Positions 34,994 to 45,456 of a DNA stretch of 64,000 bases are shown here, in pieces. Numbering within the stretch: the first letter of the stretch is position 1; every line of letters starts with the position of its first letter. Source of the stretch: Brumimicrobium sp. (GTDB lineage Bacteria > Bacteroidota > Bacteroidia > Flavobacteriales_D > Crocinitomicaceae); assembly GCA_023957385.1 (NCBI GenBank), contig JAMLGZ010000001.1:1474923-1538922 (forward strand), in the 5' to 3' direction. The notes beneath the pieces are model-generated. The model saw only the letters and a list, made by a program, of their open reading frames with translations. It had not been told where the DNA came from and searched no databases. The translations under genes were made by a program, and so were the position numbers.

Positions 34994-37882
34994 TTATCTG
35001 ATTAAGTTGACATGACCAATAATTTCTAATGGTTCATCAACTTGTACCTTTCCATATCTGATTTTCCAGACATAAGTCCCATCAGGAACTTTCTTGCCAA
35101 GATAGGTACCGTCCCAACCTGCTTTGAAATCTGAACTTTCAAAAATAAGTTCTCCCCACCGATCAAAAATGCTGAAATGATAATTGTTTTGGTCAAATCC
35201 TTCTGTAAATATTGGGTGAAAAACATCATTGTAACTATTTCCATCTGGCGTAAACGTATTTGGAACATAATAAATAGGAATCTCTCTTACAGGAATGTAC
35301 ACTTTTATGGAATCAATACATCCGTCAGAACTAGTCACAGCAAGCGTAACTATATATCCATTCATCTGAGCTGTTTCATATTGGTGAATAGGATTATTAT
35401 CTGAGCTTGTTGTATTATCTCCAAATGTCCATGAATAAGAGTCTGCATCAATACTTTGGTCGATAAATTGAACTTCATTTTCAAAATTAGTGATGATATT
35501 AGGAGTATGCGAAAAATCCGCTTTTGGTTGAGGTAAAACGAGTACATAATTATATAGAGTAATTGTACCCATGCATCCAGTTGTATTTGTAACTGTGAGG
35601 CTAACATTGTAAGAACCACTGTTTGTGAATGTGTGGTAAACCGATTGATTACAATTATTTAATGAAATTCCATCTCCAAAATTCCATAGACAATTTGAAT
35701 TACTTCCCTCTGTTTCATTAATAAATTTTACTTCTAAAGGATTACATCCCGTTAAATTTTCACCATGAAAATCTGGGGTGGGGTTAGCATAAATAGTCAC
35801 ATTTTGTGTGGAACTAGTAGAGCAAGCGCCTGCGTTGATTGTATATTCAATAATGTATGTCGTACCAGAAACACCATTTGTGATTTCTCCTGTAGCAGCA
35901 TGTATAGTTGCACCATCTGAAACAGGTGGATTAAAAGTAAAAGTACCTCCAGGAGTAACTATGTTAGAAGGACCATTACTTGTTCCTTCACAGAAGCCAT
36001 CGAAAGAGAATGAAGCGTCTATAGTAGGAGCTTGAATAGATGCTTGAGTAGTGACAGAACATCCTGAATCATCCGAAACTAGTATCGTATAATCTCCTAC
36101 ACATAAATTAGAAGCAGTATTGTTTGTGCCTGGATAAGGACTCCCATTCATCATCCAAGATAAAGTTGCTTGACCTGTAGTTCCAGATGTGTTTACGGTT
36201 ATTGCACCATCACAAACGCTAACACATGAGGCATCTGTTATAACTGTTGATATGGTTGGACCTCCTTCGAATGGACCACCTGAAATGGTAATTGGACAAC
36301 CATTATCATCAGTAACGGAAAAACTGTACATATCACCATTTTGTAGTCCAGTAATTTTTATTGTTCCCCCATTTGATGTGTTAGTATTAACAAAACTAGC
36401 TGTAGTTGGCAATAAGTTGGAAGAAATATAATGTTTTGAGTTATCTAATTCAGGCCATCCCCCATTCAAAGTAACTGTAAAAGAGCCATCCTGACAGTTT
36501 TCTGTAGGATTTGAACTTGTTATTTCTGTTAGATGCGTAATAGGAATAGGCGTTCCTAATGCAAAACAAGGAGGAGCATTTACATCATATGTATAAACTA
36601 AATTAGTCTTATCATAAAGAGTTACTGGAACAATATAGATAGTAGTGTAGGAGTTGACTCCATTTGTAAAAGGACCATTATTAATATCTGTGATACCATT
36701 CGTGTTAATGTCAAACACACCGATATAACATGGATCAGTTTGAAAATTATTTGGAGGGTAAACAGTAGGAGGGCAGGAATATGCCAAGAAAGCTAAGCCT
36801 GGGTCATAAATCACAGGAATGGAGGGGTCATTGCCAACATTGCTAGGAGGAACCCAATTTCCATCTGCTTGGATAGTGATTTCATCTCCAAAGCAAAGTA
36901 TATAGTTAGTTTGCCCATTACCATTAATTGTGGTGGTAAATGTCCCGGTACTAGCTCCACAACTACATGAAGGAGGATTGTTATATGTATTGGAAGTTTT
37001 AGTACAGTTTGGCTCTTCCGAAAAATAGGCAGTTAATTGGCAAGGCTGTCCATCTGATTGGATATTTGAAATAGTGAAATTGGCAGGGCTTGTAAAAGGA
37101 GCGTTTAGAGTTGTTTGATTTCCATTACAATCTTTAATAATTAAACTACCAGATGTGGGAGCGTCTGTAAATGTAACTGTTCCGCTTACTGAGAATGTGT
37201 TTGTATAGGAGTCACAGGCACTTGGAGTTGCCGTTACGCTTGCGATATCGCATGGAATAACAACAGAACAATCTGCAGAACCAGTACCTCCAGTCTGTTC
37301 AAAAGTAAAATAACCACTTTGATTTTCAAAGTTAGTAATCATTACAATGTAAATATCTCCCGAATTTTGGGCTGTAGGAGGGGTAAATATACCATGTTGA
37401 GTTCCACCAAATAGATTGTTATCACTTCCTCCGGGTAGCCCTAGTGTGATTTCTTCAAAATAATCGGCTGAGATGCCGCACTCTATTGTAGCTAATCCAT
37501 TATTTATTTGAGCACAACCATTAGAAACTGAAGAGAATGGTCCCCAAAGCATAAAATCAGTATCTATTCCTTGTCCATTATTGTTATATTGATGAAGACT
37601 AAGTGAAATAGTTCCCGGTTGATCAATTTGGAAGTAATACCATATAGGGTTGGGAGCCTGTGATGGACCGAATCCACTAAAAGGAGTTGTATTACATCCA
37701 TTATAATTAATATTCGATGGGCCAACACCAGTGTTAATATTATTTGGGAAATTATAACTTTGATCGGTGCAAAATGGATTAGCACCTAGACAATTAGTTG
37801 CGGACTGTGCAGATAAATTATTCGTAATTGCAAGAAAAAAGAATAATACATAGAGAAATGATAAGTGTATATTCTTTATCAT
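34994..37882 (-). CDS. Large secreted PKD-domain protein with T9SS type B (gliding) C-terminus
   Basis: 962 residues from the ATG at 37882, which gives a signal peptide (IHLSFLYVLFFFLAITNNLSA); a start at 37915 adds 11 residues. N-terminal region (about 25-205) resembles the CUB-like/'PPC-like' secreted domains (TNCLGANPFCTDQSYNF). Several Ig-like/SprB-type repeats fill the centre, with two PKD domains near 730-890 (CLWNFGDG, SYSWTFGDN). The last ~85 residues are the gliding-associated/type B CTD (VPNTFTPDGNSYNDVF, IFDRWGELIFES, WDGTYLGKKVPDGTYVWKI). Probably a surface or secreted adhesin. Confidence 0.88.
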   Translation of the reverse strand: MIKNIHLSFLYVLFFFLAITNNLSAQSATNCLGANPFCTDQSYNFPNNINTGVGPSNINYNGCNTTPFSGFGPSQAPNPIWYYFQIDQPGTISLSLHQYNNNGQGIDTDFMLWGPFSSVSNGCAQINNGLATIECGISADYFEEITLGLPGGSDNNLFGGTQHGIFTPPTAQNSGDIYIVMITNFENQSGYFTFEQTGGTGSADCSVVIPCDIASVTATPSACDSYTNTFSVSGTVTFTDAPTSGSLIIKDCNGNQTTLNAPFTSPANFTISNIQSDGQPCQLTAYFSEEPNCTKTSNTYNNPPSCSCGASTGTFTTTINGNGQTNYILCFGDEITIQADGNWVPPSNVGNDPSIPVIYDPGLAFLAYSCPPTVYPPNNFQTDPCYIGVFDINTNGITDINNGPFTNGVNSYTTIYIVPVTLYDKTNLVYTYDVNAPPCFALGTPIPITHLTEITSSNPTENCQDGSFTVTLNGGWPELDNSKHYISSNLLPTTASFVNTNTSNGGTIKITGLQNGDMYSFSVTDDNGCPITISGGPFEGGPTISTVITDASCVSVCDGAITVNTSGTTGQATLSWMMNGSPYPGTNNTASNLCVGDYTILVSDDSGCSVTTQASIQAPTIDASFSFDGFCEGTSNGPSNIVTPGGTFTFNPPVSDGATIHAATGEITNGVSGTTYIIEYTINAGACSTSSTQNVTIYANPTPDFHGENLTGCNPLEVKFINETEGSNSNCLWNFGDGISLNNCNQSVYHTFTNSGSYNVSLTVTNTTGCMGTITLYNYVLVLPQPKADFSHTPNIITNFENEVQFIDQSIDADSYSWTFGDNTTSSDNNPIHQYETAQMNGYIVTLAVTSSDGCIDSIKVYIPVREIPIYYVPNTFTPDGNSYNDVFHPIFTEGFDQNNYHFSIFDRWGELIFESSDFKAGWDGTYLGKKVPDGTYVWKIRYGKVQVDEPLEIIGHVNLIR

Positions 37883-38270
37883 TGATTTTTGATATATTCT
37901 TATATATTTTAACATTTTCCTAAAGAAAATATATTTTGTATTATACTCCTTGAGCTAATTTTGAATTTGAACAAATTTATAATTTCTTATTTAATGTATG
38001 TAAATTAATATTTTAATAGGTCATTTTAGACGATTATTGGTAAAGTTATACAAATGATTTATGCTTTGGCTTAAAAATTGTTTGTTTTTTTCCAACCTTT
38101 TTGTTAAACCTCTCGTATAAGTAGTTATACTTTTTGATAATTTAACAAATTGTTTTGTTTTAATTAGTATATTTGTTTGTTTAAATCTAAAAAATAACGC
38201 GTATAGAAACATTTTACTCTAACTAAAGACGAATATTTAAGTAAATATTATCTTGTTAAAACGAGTGATT
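37883..38270. other. Non-coding region between the T9SS gene and the ECF sigma gene
   Basis: 388 nt of AT-rich DNA between divergent genes. I see one small palindrome (GTATAA, 4 nt, TTATAC at 38115-38130) and no gene. Promoters for both neighbours must be here, but I cannot pick a convincing -7 box. Confidence 0.5.
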
Positions 38271-38867
38271 ATGAACATGCGTAAATTAGAAGATAAAGAA
38301 TTAGTTTCTTTATATGTGGATGGAAACGAAAAAGCCTTTGAAATTTTATTGAATCGCCATAAATCAAGGATATATAACTATATCTTTATGAAGATTCGTG
38401 ATAAAGCACTTGCTCAAGATATTTTCCAAGAGGCCTTCATTAAGATTATTAATACCATTAAGCGTGGCAACTATAATGAACAAGGTAAGTTTTTGCCATG
38501 GGCAATGAGAATTGCACATAACCTTATGATTGATTATTTCAGAAAGAGTAATAAGGTAAAGATGATCTCTGAAAGCAGTTCAAAGAATGAGGAATTTTCT
38601 ATTTTCCAAGTTTTGGAAGTAAAAGATAACAATATTCAGGACGAAATTGTGTATGAAGAGCTTGTAAATCAGATGATTGACTTAATCGATTACCTACCTG
38701 AAAATCAATCTGGTATTTTGAAAATGAGAATTTTTCAAGAAATGTCATTCAAAGACATTGCCGAGAAAGAGAATATTAGTATTAATACAGCTTTAGGTAG
38801 AATGAGATATGCTTTGATTAATATTCGAAAGCTAATTGAAAAACATGATTTAGTAACATCTCTATAA
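38271..38867 (+). CDS. ECF-type RNA polymerase sigma factor
   Basis: 198 residues from the ATG at 38271 (another ATG at 38277; a TTG at 38253 is in frame). Region 2 at about 15-85 (YNYIFMKIRDKALAQDIFQEAFIKI) and region 4 at about 125-190 (DYLPENQSGILKMRIFQEMSFKDIAEKENISINTALGRMRYAL in outline). No anti-sigma gene is adjacent, unlike the factor at 17969. A terminator follows, shared with the gene coming from the other side. Confidence 0.88.
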   Translation: MNMRKLEDKELVSLYVDGNEKAFEILLNRHKSRIYNYIFMKIRDKALAQDIFQEAFIKIINTIKRGNYNEQGKFLPWAMRIAHNLMIDYFRKSNKVKMISESSSKNEEFSIFQVLEVKDNNIQDEIVYEELVNQMIDLIDYLPENQSGILKMRIFQEMSFKDIAEKENISINTALGRMRYALINIRKLIEKHDLVTSL

Positions 38868-38884
38868 GGATAGAAAACATATAT

Positions 38885-38917
38885 AAAGACGTCTTTAGAA
38901 ATAAGGACGTCTTTTGT
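38885..38917. terminator. Shared bidirectional terminator
   Basis: AAAGACGTC (38885-38893) and GACGTCTTT (38906-38914) form a perfect 9-bp stem with A/T tracts on both sides. It lies between the converging sigma factor and membrane-fusion genes. Confidence 0.85.
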
Positions 38918-38936
38918 TTTGGTAGATTACACTCAT

Positions 38937-39980
38937 CTATGGAATAATAATGAAACAATGGGAGGGAAGGCCAACTACCTCAGCGGAATCTTTTTTGGTA
39001 TTTATTATCTTGACCTCTTTTAGATAAGTCCCATTTTCTTGGTATAATAGAACCCGATTTTCCTTTATAGCTTTGGTAGGAATAAATCGATGTGTAGGTT
39101 TTTGGTTTGAGATAATCTCATAAGATTCATGCATTACAAGATTAGAAATATTTGAGATTGAAAAATAGATATGTGCCTGAGTAGTATCAGTAGGGGAATA
39201 CATCCATTTTTCAATTTTTCCACTTCCAACCGTGTCTTTGTTTTTATTTCTATAGATAAACTCTCCCGAACCTTGAAATGAGGTGATATCAACTACTGGA
39301 ATAGTGGCTGTTAAGGCCATTTTTTGAGAAGGAGAGATGTACAACAAAGTTTGTTTTGCTTGGATATGATTATCTTTTGGTAGTAGATTTTCAAGTATTA
39401 TTCCATCAAATGGCGCCACATAGAAATATTGATTTACTGCATCTTCTTTCAATTTAGTTTCGTAGTATTTCTTAAGAATCCCAAAATTAGAGGCTATGTT
39501 TTTCTCTGTTTCTGAACTAAATTCAGGTAGTTCTGGTATAGCTTCTTTATGGGAGATATTGTTTTGATAATTTTCCCATTTTGAGTATTGCTCAGGTAAC
39601 TCTTGTTGAATTTTTAAAGAAAAATCTAAAAGCATCTTTTTAAATTCTAAGCGTTGTATTACAATTTGATATAAAATATCAAGGCGTTCTAATTTCAATA
39701 ATATATCTCCTTTTTTAAAATGAGTACCTGGCTTTAGACTGGTTGATTTTTCTTCTAATTTTCCAGAAATATTCATAGAAACTGAGAAATGTGATTCTGG
39801 TTGAACTATACCTTGTAGAATTTGAGGTGAATAGTTGGAATGATATTCAAATAATTTGTATTCTGAAGTACTTAATGAAGTAGATGTTTTTGAGTCCTTA
39901 CCCATAAATAAAAAAACAATTAACATCATATTTATAAAAATACTGATTAGGAGAAATAATTGCATTTTCTTCTGTTTCAT
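38937..39980 (-). CDS. HlyD/RND-type periplasmic membrane-fusion protein, orphan
   Basis: 347 residues. N-terminal membrane helix (about 6-26), lipoyl-like halves (NISGKLEEKSTSLKPGTHFKKGDILLKL at about 70-95 in outline and APFDGIILENLLPKDNHIQAKQTLLYI later), a short coiled-coil hairpin between, and a beta-barrel and membrane-proximal end. This is a periplasmic adaptor, which normally joins an inner-membrane pump to an outer-membrane channel. Neither partner is adjacent, so it either works with a pump elsewhere or has another role. The coiled coil is shorter than in AcrA-type proteins. Confidence 0.75.
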   Translation of the reverse strand: MKQKKMQLFLLISIFINMMLIVFLFMGKDSKTSTSLSTSEYKLFEYHSNYSPQILQGIVQPESHFSVSMNISGKLEEKSTSLKPGTHFKKGDILLKLERLDILYQIVIQRLEFKKMLLDFSLKIQQELPEQYSKWENYQNNISHKEAIPELPEFSSETEKNIASNFGILKKYYETKLKEDAVNQYFYVAPFDGIILENLLPKDNHIQAKQTLLYISPSQKMALTATIPVVDITSFQGSGEFIYRNKNKDTVGSGKIEKWMYSPTDTTQAHIYFSISNISNLVMHESYEIISNQKPTHRFIPTKAIKENRVLLYQENGTYLKEVKIINTKKDSAEVVGLPSHCFIIIP

Positions 39981-40134
39981 TCTTCATTTTTTTAGTAAGA
40001 TACAATTAAATATTCTACAACTATTTCTTAGACCTAATTTTTTTTTAAAAATGAGTGTTTTGGTTAATTCTTAATACTTTGGAACTATTTTGATTTTATT
40101 TCGTAACACATTATCGAAACTATAAAACAATGAC

Positions 40135-42573
40135 ATGAAAAAAATTAGTTTTATAATCATTTTATCGCTAACTTTCTTTGTTTATCATGTATATGGACAG
40201 ATTGTGTATGGACCATCTTATCGTGATGAAATTATTAATTCATTAAATGATATTTCAAAAAAAGATATTATACGATTAAATACATCTTTGCTTGAAGCTG
40301 GAATTTATCAGAATTCGATTCTTTATATTGATAAATTACTTGAATCAGAGCCAAATGTTGCAAATTACAATTATCGTAAAGGATTAGCTTTAATTAGTAT
40401 GGAAGGCGATATAGAATTAGCTAAACAATGTCTATTAAAGGCAAAAAACGATATAAATCCCAAATATAAAATGAGTAATAAGAAGGAAACTGGAGCGCCA
40501 GTAGAAACATATTATTTATTGGGGAGAGTTGCCCATTTGGAAAATCGTATTGATGAAGCTATAGAATATTATAATACGTATAAGAATAGTAATGTAAAGA
40601 AATTAGTATATGCTGATGATGTACAATTAATGCTTCAACAATGTGATAATGCTAAGACGGTTGAAAATCGCGATAATCTATATCGTATTGGAAATTTCAA
40701 AGGGAATGTAAACTCTAAATATCCTGATTATGCACCTGCTATCTCTAGTGATGGTAATAATATGTTTTACACTTCACGAAGACCTTGGCCAGATGGAAGC
40801 AATGAAAATATAGTAGATGTCAAAACAAACATGTATAGCGAAGATATATATTATACAACAAAATCTGAGGACGGTGTTTGGAATGACCCGAAAATGATGA
40901 ATTTCTGTAAAGCTAATATGAATGAATCTGCCGTATCTACAAGTAATGGTAGTGATACTATTTATTACTATAATGATAATGTAGGTAATGGAGATTTATA
41001 TTTTGGGATTTTCAAAAATGAGCAATTAGAAAATACGCAACCTATATTAATCTCAGGGGTAAATTCAAAATATTGGGATCCACATATCAATTTTAGTAAA
41101 GATGGGAAAACACTTTATTTCTCTTCAAATAGACCAGGAGGATTTGGAGGTAGAGATATATATAAAATCACTAAGAATTCAGATGGAAGTTGGGGAGAAC
41201 CTGTTAATCTTGGACCTACAATTAATTCGGAATACGATGAAGATGCTCCTTCTATAGCTGACGATAATGTTACACTTTATTTCTCATCGAATGGTAAAAG
41301 AAGTATCGGCGGATTTGATGTATTTAAAACTGAATATAATGTGGAAACAAAAAAATGGTCTGTACCTGAGAATATGGGAACCCCCATTAATACAACATAT
41401 CATGATATTTATTTTAATTTGAGTGAAAATAGATTTGCTTATATGTCGTCAAATAGACCTGGAGGTCAAGGTGGGGCTGATATTTATCAGGTGAATTTTG
41501 TGAGACAACAAATAGCACTGATCAAAGGAAATGTAACTTATCCGAATGAAACTACTCCAAAAGACCCATCCGTGGCTATTCGTGTAAGATGCTTGGATTG
41601 TGAAGAAGATATTACTGTAACAACCTATGATATAGGAGAAATTCCATTCGGATTGAATGTGATTCCATGTCACAAATATGAATTAGTAGCAACACGTCAA
41701 ACTGCGACAGGTGAGGAAGAAACGTTCTTTTCTCAAATTTATGAGTTAGGGTGTGATGAGCAACAAGAAGTATATGCTGATGTCGTTTATGGTACTAAAG
41801 AAGGAAATTTCCCAGCCATTACATACAAGCATTATTTTAGTTATAACAGAAATTCAGTTGCAGAAGATAAAGCAAATTTTGAACGCTTAATAAATGGCAT
41901 GGTTGAGCAGGCAAATAATGGACGACAAGAATTCATAATTTCAATTAACTCTTCAGCTTCCTACGTTCCAACTAGATCATTTAAAGATAATAAAACCTTA
42001 GCTGCGACCCGTGCTGAGAATTTAAAACAAATTGTTTTGGAAGCAATTAATCTTCATGATATGCTTAAAGGAAAGGTAAATATCCAAATTAAAGATGTTA
42101 GTGTAAACGGTCCAGCTTATGAAAGTGATGCAGGTAATCAAGCTACCAAATATGTTGACTATCAATTTGTGTCTGCGACTTTAGAAGGTTATGGTGAAGA
42201 TATTAATTCAGCTGGTCTAGTAATCGAATCTAAAGATGATTTAACTATTGTTCCTGTAGATAGAGCTTCAGCATCATCAGGTAACTCTAGTTCGAGTGGA
42301 GGAAGTAGTTCTATTAGCTCTAATGATTTCTCTACTAAATTACAAGTCGGTTACCATGTTGTTGTTGGAGCGTTTGGTGTTATTTCAAATGCAGAAAGAT
42401 TGGCAGATAAGTTAAAGGCTAGTTATCCAAATACAATCATTGTTAAAAATACTACTAGAGGATTAAATTATGTGATTATTGATTCTACATCTGATAGAGC
42501 TGTTGCTATGCAGACTGTACAGCAGTATAAACAAAATGCTAGTGGAGGAGCTTGGGTGTTATATATTAAGTAG
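40135..42573 (+). CDS. PorE-like TPR/PD40 envelope protein with OmpA-like and SPOR ends
   Basis: 812 residues. Signal peptide (1-21, FIIILSLTFFVYHVYGQ). TPR-like helices at about 30-170. WD40-like PD40 repeats at about 180-445 (YFSSNRPGGFGGRDIY and similar). A carboxypeptidase-regulatory-like domain at about 455-560. An OmpA-like segment at about 565-680 (NKTLAATRAENLKQIV resembles the family's conserved helix). A Ser/Gly linker (about 713-735) leads to a C-terminal SPOR domain (about 740-812, GYHVVVGAFGVISNAERLADKLKA). PorE of the T9SS has TPR, PD40, regulatory and OmpA domains; a SPOR end that grips denuded glycan is unusual. Probably ties the outer-membrane apparatus to the cell wall. Confidence 0.82.
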   Translation: MKKISFIIILSLTFFVYHVYGQIVYGPSYRDEIINSLNDISKKDIIRLNTSLLEAGIYQNSILYIDKLLESEPNVANYNYRKGLALISMEGDIELAKQCLLKAKNDINPKYKMSNKKETGAPVETYYLLGRVAHLENRIDEAIEYYNTYKNSNVKKLVYADDVQLMLQQCDNAKTVENRDNLYRIGNFKGNVNSKYPDYAPAISSDGNNMFYTSRRPWPDGSNENIVDVKTNMYSEDIYYTTKSEDGVWNDPKMMNFCKANMNESAVSTSNGSDTIYYYNDNVGNGDLYFGIFKNEQLENTQPILISGVNSKYWDPHINFSKDGKTLYFSSNRPGGFGGRDIYKITKNSDGSWGEPVNLGPTINSEYDEDAPSIADDNVTLYFSSNGKRSIGGFDVFKTEYNVETKKWSVPENMGTPINTTYHDIYFNLSENRFAYMSSNRPGGQGGADIYQVNFVRQQIALIKGNVTYPNETTPKDPSVAIRVRCLDCEEDITVTTYDIGEIPFGLNVIPCHKYELVATRQTATGEEETFFSQIYELGCDEQQEVYADVVYGTKEGNFPAITYKHYFSYNRNSVAEDKANFERLINGMVEQANNGRQEFIISINSSASYVPTRSFKDNKTLAATRAENLKQIVLEAINLHDMLKGKVNIQIKDVSVNGPAYESDAGNQATKYVDYQFVSATLEGYGEDINSAGLVIESKDDLTIVPVDRASASSGNSSSSGGSSSISSNDFSTKLQVGYHVVVGAFGVISNAERLADKLKASYPNTIIVKNTTRGLNYVIIDSTSDRAVAMQTVQQYKQNASGGAWVLYIK

Positions 42574-42872
42574 TTATAATCGTTGTATTTGTTAAAAGTG
42601 ATATACTGATAATTAGCTTTTAATTTCCGGCATATTAGAATTTAACGATTACCCTTCTTTATCTTCCATAATTCAAAAGGAGCTTTTATACTATCTTTTT
42701 AGAGTTTTGTAAATAAAAATTGACTTCTATTTTTGATACTAATTGTTTTAGAAACAGGTAAGTAGAGTTTGTGCTACCATCATCACAAAATATAAATGGT
42801 AATTTGCTATAAACGCTAAGAAAGTTAGAACCTCTTCTTCTTTTAGCCTATTGGTTTCATTATTACAAAGAA
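42574..42872. other. Non-coding gap between converging genes
   Basis: 299 nt, AT-rich. I find no gene, no strong hairpin and no repeat that would explain its length. Confidence 0.5.
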
Positions 42873-45035
42873 TTATGATTGCTGTTTTCGACATCCCCCA
42901 AAGTATGATAGAATGGGAAATAATACAATCAAAAGGTAGCTTCCTACTAACAGATAAGCAATAATACTAATTCCACCGAGATAGGAAACAGGTGAAGAGA
43001 TATGATATACTACTTTACCATTCGAATTTCCTGGAATCATAATACCCATAATATGTGTATTTATTCTTGATATAGGCAATTCTTTTCCATTATAATAAGC
43101 TTTCCATTGTGGATAGTAGTTTTGATTTAAAATGAGCCATTGAGGAATTGGATTTTGGTTTTGAACTTCTACAGAAAATGAGTTATATCCTACGTGAGGT
43201 TTGTGAATTGTAGTATTTTGGGAAGTGATATCTCCTTCATTGTTTATTCCCCAAATTAAGCCAGGTTCTATAGGAGAATTAGGCTTTTTTTCCTTATTTG
43301 CAAAGTAAAACAATGGATTCTCTAAATTAAACTCTAAACTAGAGTCTATTTTAGCTTGCTCAAAGTACTTAATTTGACAAGGGTTATATCCTTCAAAGGA
43401 AATTGTTTTATTAAATGTGGAAACGTTGAGCCAGATTCCATCAATTTTCTTTAAACCTTGACTTTCGTTAAAATAACTCATAGGGTAATCTAGGTTTTCT
43501 TGACTGATATCCGATGGAAGAGTGCGGAAGAATTGCTTGTAATCCGCATATTTAAAAGAATAGGTAACAGTATAAGGAATACTGAGTTGGGTTTGTATGC
43601 CTATGTCTAAGAAAGCAAAGAGAAAAAGTGTAGAAAACCAAGAAAATTGGAAGAATTTTTTTGCTATATAACAAACTCCAACGATGAAAATGATGATGAT
43701 ACAGTTTATAACAAGATGTGTTGCCATATACTGATTGGACGATTCTGATCTTTGAAGAAAATCAATGAGATTATTTTTTATTTCGGTTGGAGATGTTCTG
43801 AAATAGAAGAGAATTCCAACTAAAATTATAATACTAAAGAAGGAATAAAGAATAGTTTTTTCTCTTTTCGTAAGAATGGGTTTCTCTAAGAAATTTTGGA
43901 GACCGATACTAGCTACGATTAATAAAGCAAAAACGCTATAAGTCTTGAAAAAAGAAGGATGTCTGAAAACTCCAAATCCCGGAAGGTGATATAATATTTT
44001 GTATATGGGAGTATAACTTCCCAAAGCTGCAATTAGACCAATAAAAGCAATGAAGCACAGAATGATTACTTTTTTATTCATTCTATTTCTAGTAAAAGCA
44101 AAGAGAACAAATATAAATGCTACAAGACCAAAATAGCCACTTCGTAGTGTTATATCGGTTATGGTGAATGATTCTGTTTTACTTAAAACGGAATATGGAA
44201 AAATAAAAGAGATATAATCGATGGGAACAAATGGGTTAGCTAGTAGATAATCACTATAAGGTAGTCTTTCTAGACGGTTAAAATAGGGCGCGAATTCAAA
44301 TCCAGAAACTAAATAAGGGAGTAACAATACTATTGCTGTAATAAGCATACTTCCGCCTCCTAACGATATTCTTTTTAGAGTAGCCACATCTTTCCTATAT
44401 TTCCAGAAATAATAAATGAATACAAAAAGAAAAATATAGATTAAGATAATGGTATAAGCTGGGCTTGCGGAGGAAGTATTTAATGCAATAAAGAAACCCG
44501 TTAAGATGGCATAAACATATTTGAATTTCTGAAAAAAAAGATATACTGCTCCTAAGCACCAGGGAAGCCATGCAATACCGGCTATGAAAACCATGATTTG
44601 AGCAGTACCAACCATCAGTCCAGATAAAGCATAGCTAAACCCTATGATGGCAGCTATACGTTTATCTCCTATAAAGTGTGTGATAAACCAATACATTCCC
44701 CAACCAGCAAGTAAAAAATACAAGTTGATTTCAAGTATCAGAGATGTAATGGTGTACTTGCCAAACAGTATAAATAACCAAGTGATTGGGTTCCATATTC
44801 CACTTTGTGGATCTGCATATATAGGATATCCCATGTGTTGAAAGCTATTCCAATAGGGAAAATGTCCATTCCATATCGCATCACTTATAAAATAACGATA
44901 GGGTAGAAAACCGCTAATATTATCCCATTTAGGTGTATTGTAGAAGAATGTAAGTGGCCAAAGTAATATTAAAATCCCCGCTGACATAAGTATGGCATAG
45001 CGATGATTTTGAATAAATGACAATAGATTCTTCAT
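42873..45035 (-). CDS. YfhO family integral membrane protein
   Basis: 720 residues with about 12 membrane helices in the first ~450 and a large C-terminal extracytoplasmic domain (about 480-680) before a final pair of helices. The start is hydrophobic, followed by FFYNTPKWDNISGFLPYRYFISDAI and the GHFPYWNSFQHMGYPIYADPQSG block, which is the YfhO/GT-C-like signature region. YfhO proteins are thought to be membrane glycosyltransferases acting on surface polymers from lipid-linked donors; the product is not known. It stands alone. Confidence 0.85.
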   Translation of the reverse strand: MKNLLSFIQNHRYAILMSAGILILLWPLTFFYNTPKWDNISGFLPYRYFISDAIWNGHFPYWNSFQHMGYPIYADPQSGIWNPITWLFILFGKYTITSLILEINLYFLLAGWGMYWFITHFIGDKRIAAIIGFSYALSGLMVGTAQIMVFIAGIAWLPWCLGAVYLFFQKFKYVYAILTGFFIALNTSSASPAYTIILIYIFLFVFIYYFWKYRKDVATLKRISLGGGSMLITAIVLLLPYLVSGFEFAPYFNRLERLPYSDYLLANPFVPIDYISFIFPYSVLSKTESFTITDITLRSGYFGLVAFIFVLFAFTRNRMNKKVIILCFIAFIGLIAALGSYTPIYKILYHLPGFGVFRHPSFFKTYSVFALLIVASIGLQNFLEKPILTKREKTILYSFFSIIILVGILFYFRTSPTEIKNNLIDFLQRSESSNQYMATHLVINCIIIIFIVGVCYIAKKFFQFSWFSTLFLFAFLDIGIQTQLSIPYTVTYSFKYADYKQFFRTLPSDISQENLDYPMSYFNESQGLKKIDGIWLNVSTFNKTISFEGYNPCQIKYFEQAKIDSSLEFNLENPLFYFANKEKKPNSPIEPGLIWGINNEGDITSQNTTIHKPHVGYNSFSVEVQNQNPIPQWLILNQNYYPQWKAYYNGKELPISRINTHIMGIMIPGNSNGKVVYHISSPVSYLGGISIIAYLLVGSYLLIVLFPILSYFGGCRKQQS

Positions 45036-45456
45036 TCTTCAAAGATAGATTTTTTTTATATAACCATACCTTAATCGTAACAAATATCCCCCTCCTTCTT
45101 GATTTGGAGCTTTACTTTCAAATGACTTTTAAGGGAATTGATTTCAAAATTAAAAAGATTGATAAAATTAATAATCTAAAAAATCATATAAATTATCTTC
45201 TGAAGCAAAAACGTATATTAACATTTGATAATCACAATTACAAAATAGAGATTTAGCATTCTATTTTAATTCTTCATGGCTATACAAAAGTAAATTTCTA
45301 TCTTTCCGTTCTCAATATATGAGGTAGAAATTTTAGATGCGAAATAGGTGATAGATGAAACTCCAAAAATAGAGAAAAGGGCAATAAGAGAAGCAATTCT
45401 ATTAAATGCACAGTGGGTTAATTGTGTATTTATACGGTTATAAAATTTAAGATGTT
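45036..45456. other. Non-coding region between YfhO and GDPD genes
   Basis: 421 nt. A short frame (45017-45256) has no recognisable features and I do not call it a gene. It ends with a copy of the GTGCATTTA-type repeat (45403-45416) about 40 nt before the GDPD start. Confidence 0.5.
45402..45416. repeat. Copy of the GTGCATTTA-type end repeat
   Basis: Reads TTAAATGCACAGTGGG on the plus strand, 40 nt before the GDPD start codon. It shares the TAAATGCACA core with the ends at 17846 and 31062. Confidence 0.4.

Noticed and set aside
45017..45256. 79-residue frame upstream of the GDPD gene
   Set aside because: It overlaps the YfhO start on the other strand, is rich in Lys, Ile and Asn as random AT-rich DNA would be, and has no known motif or promoter.
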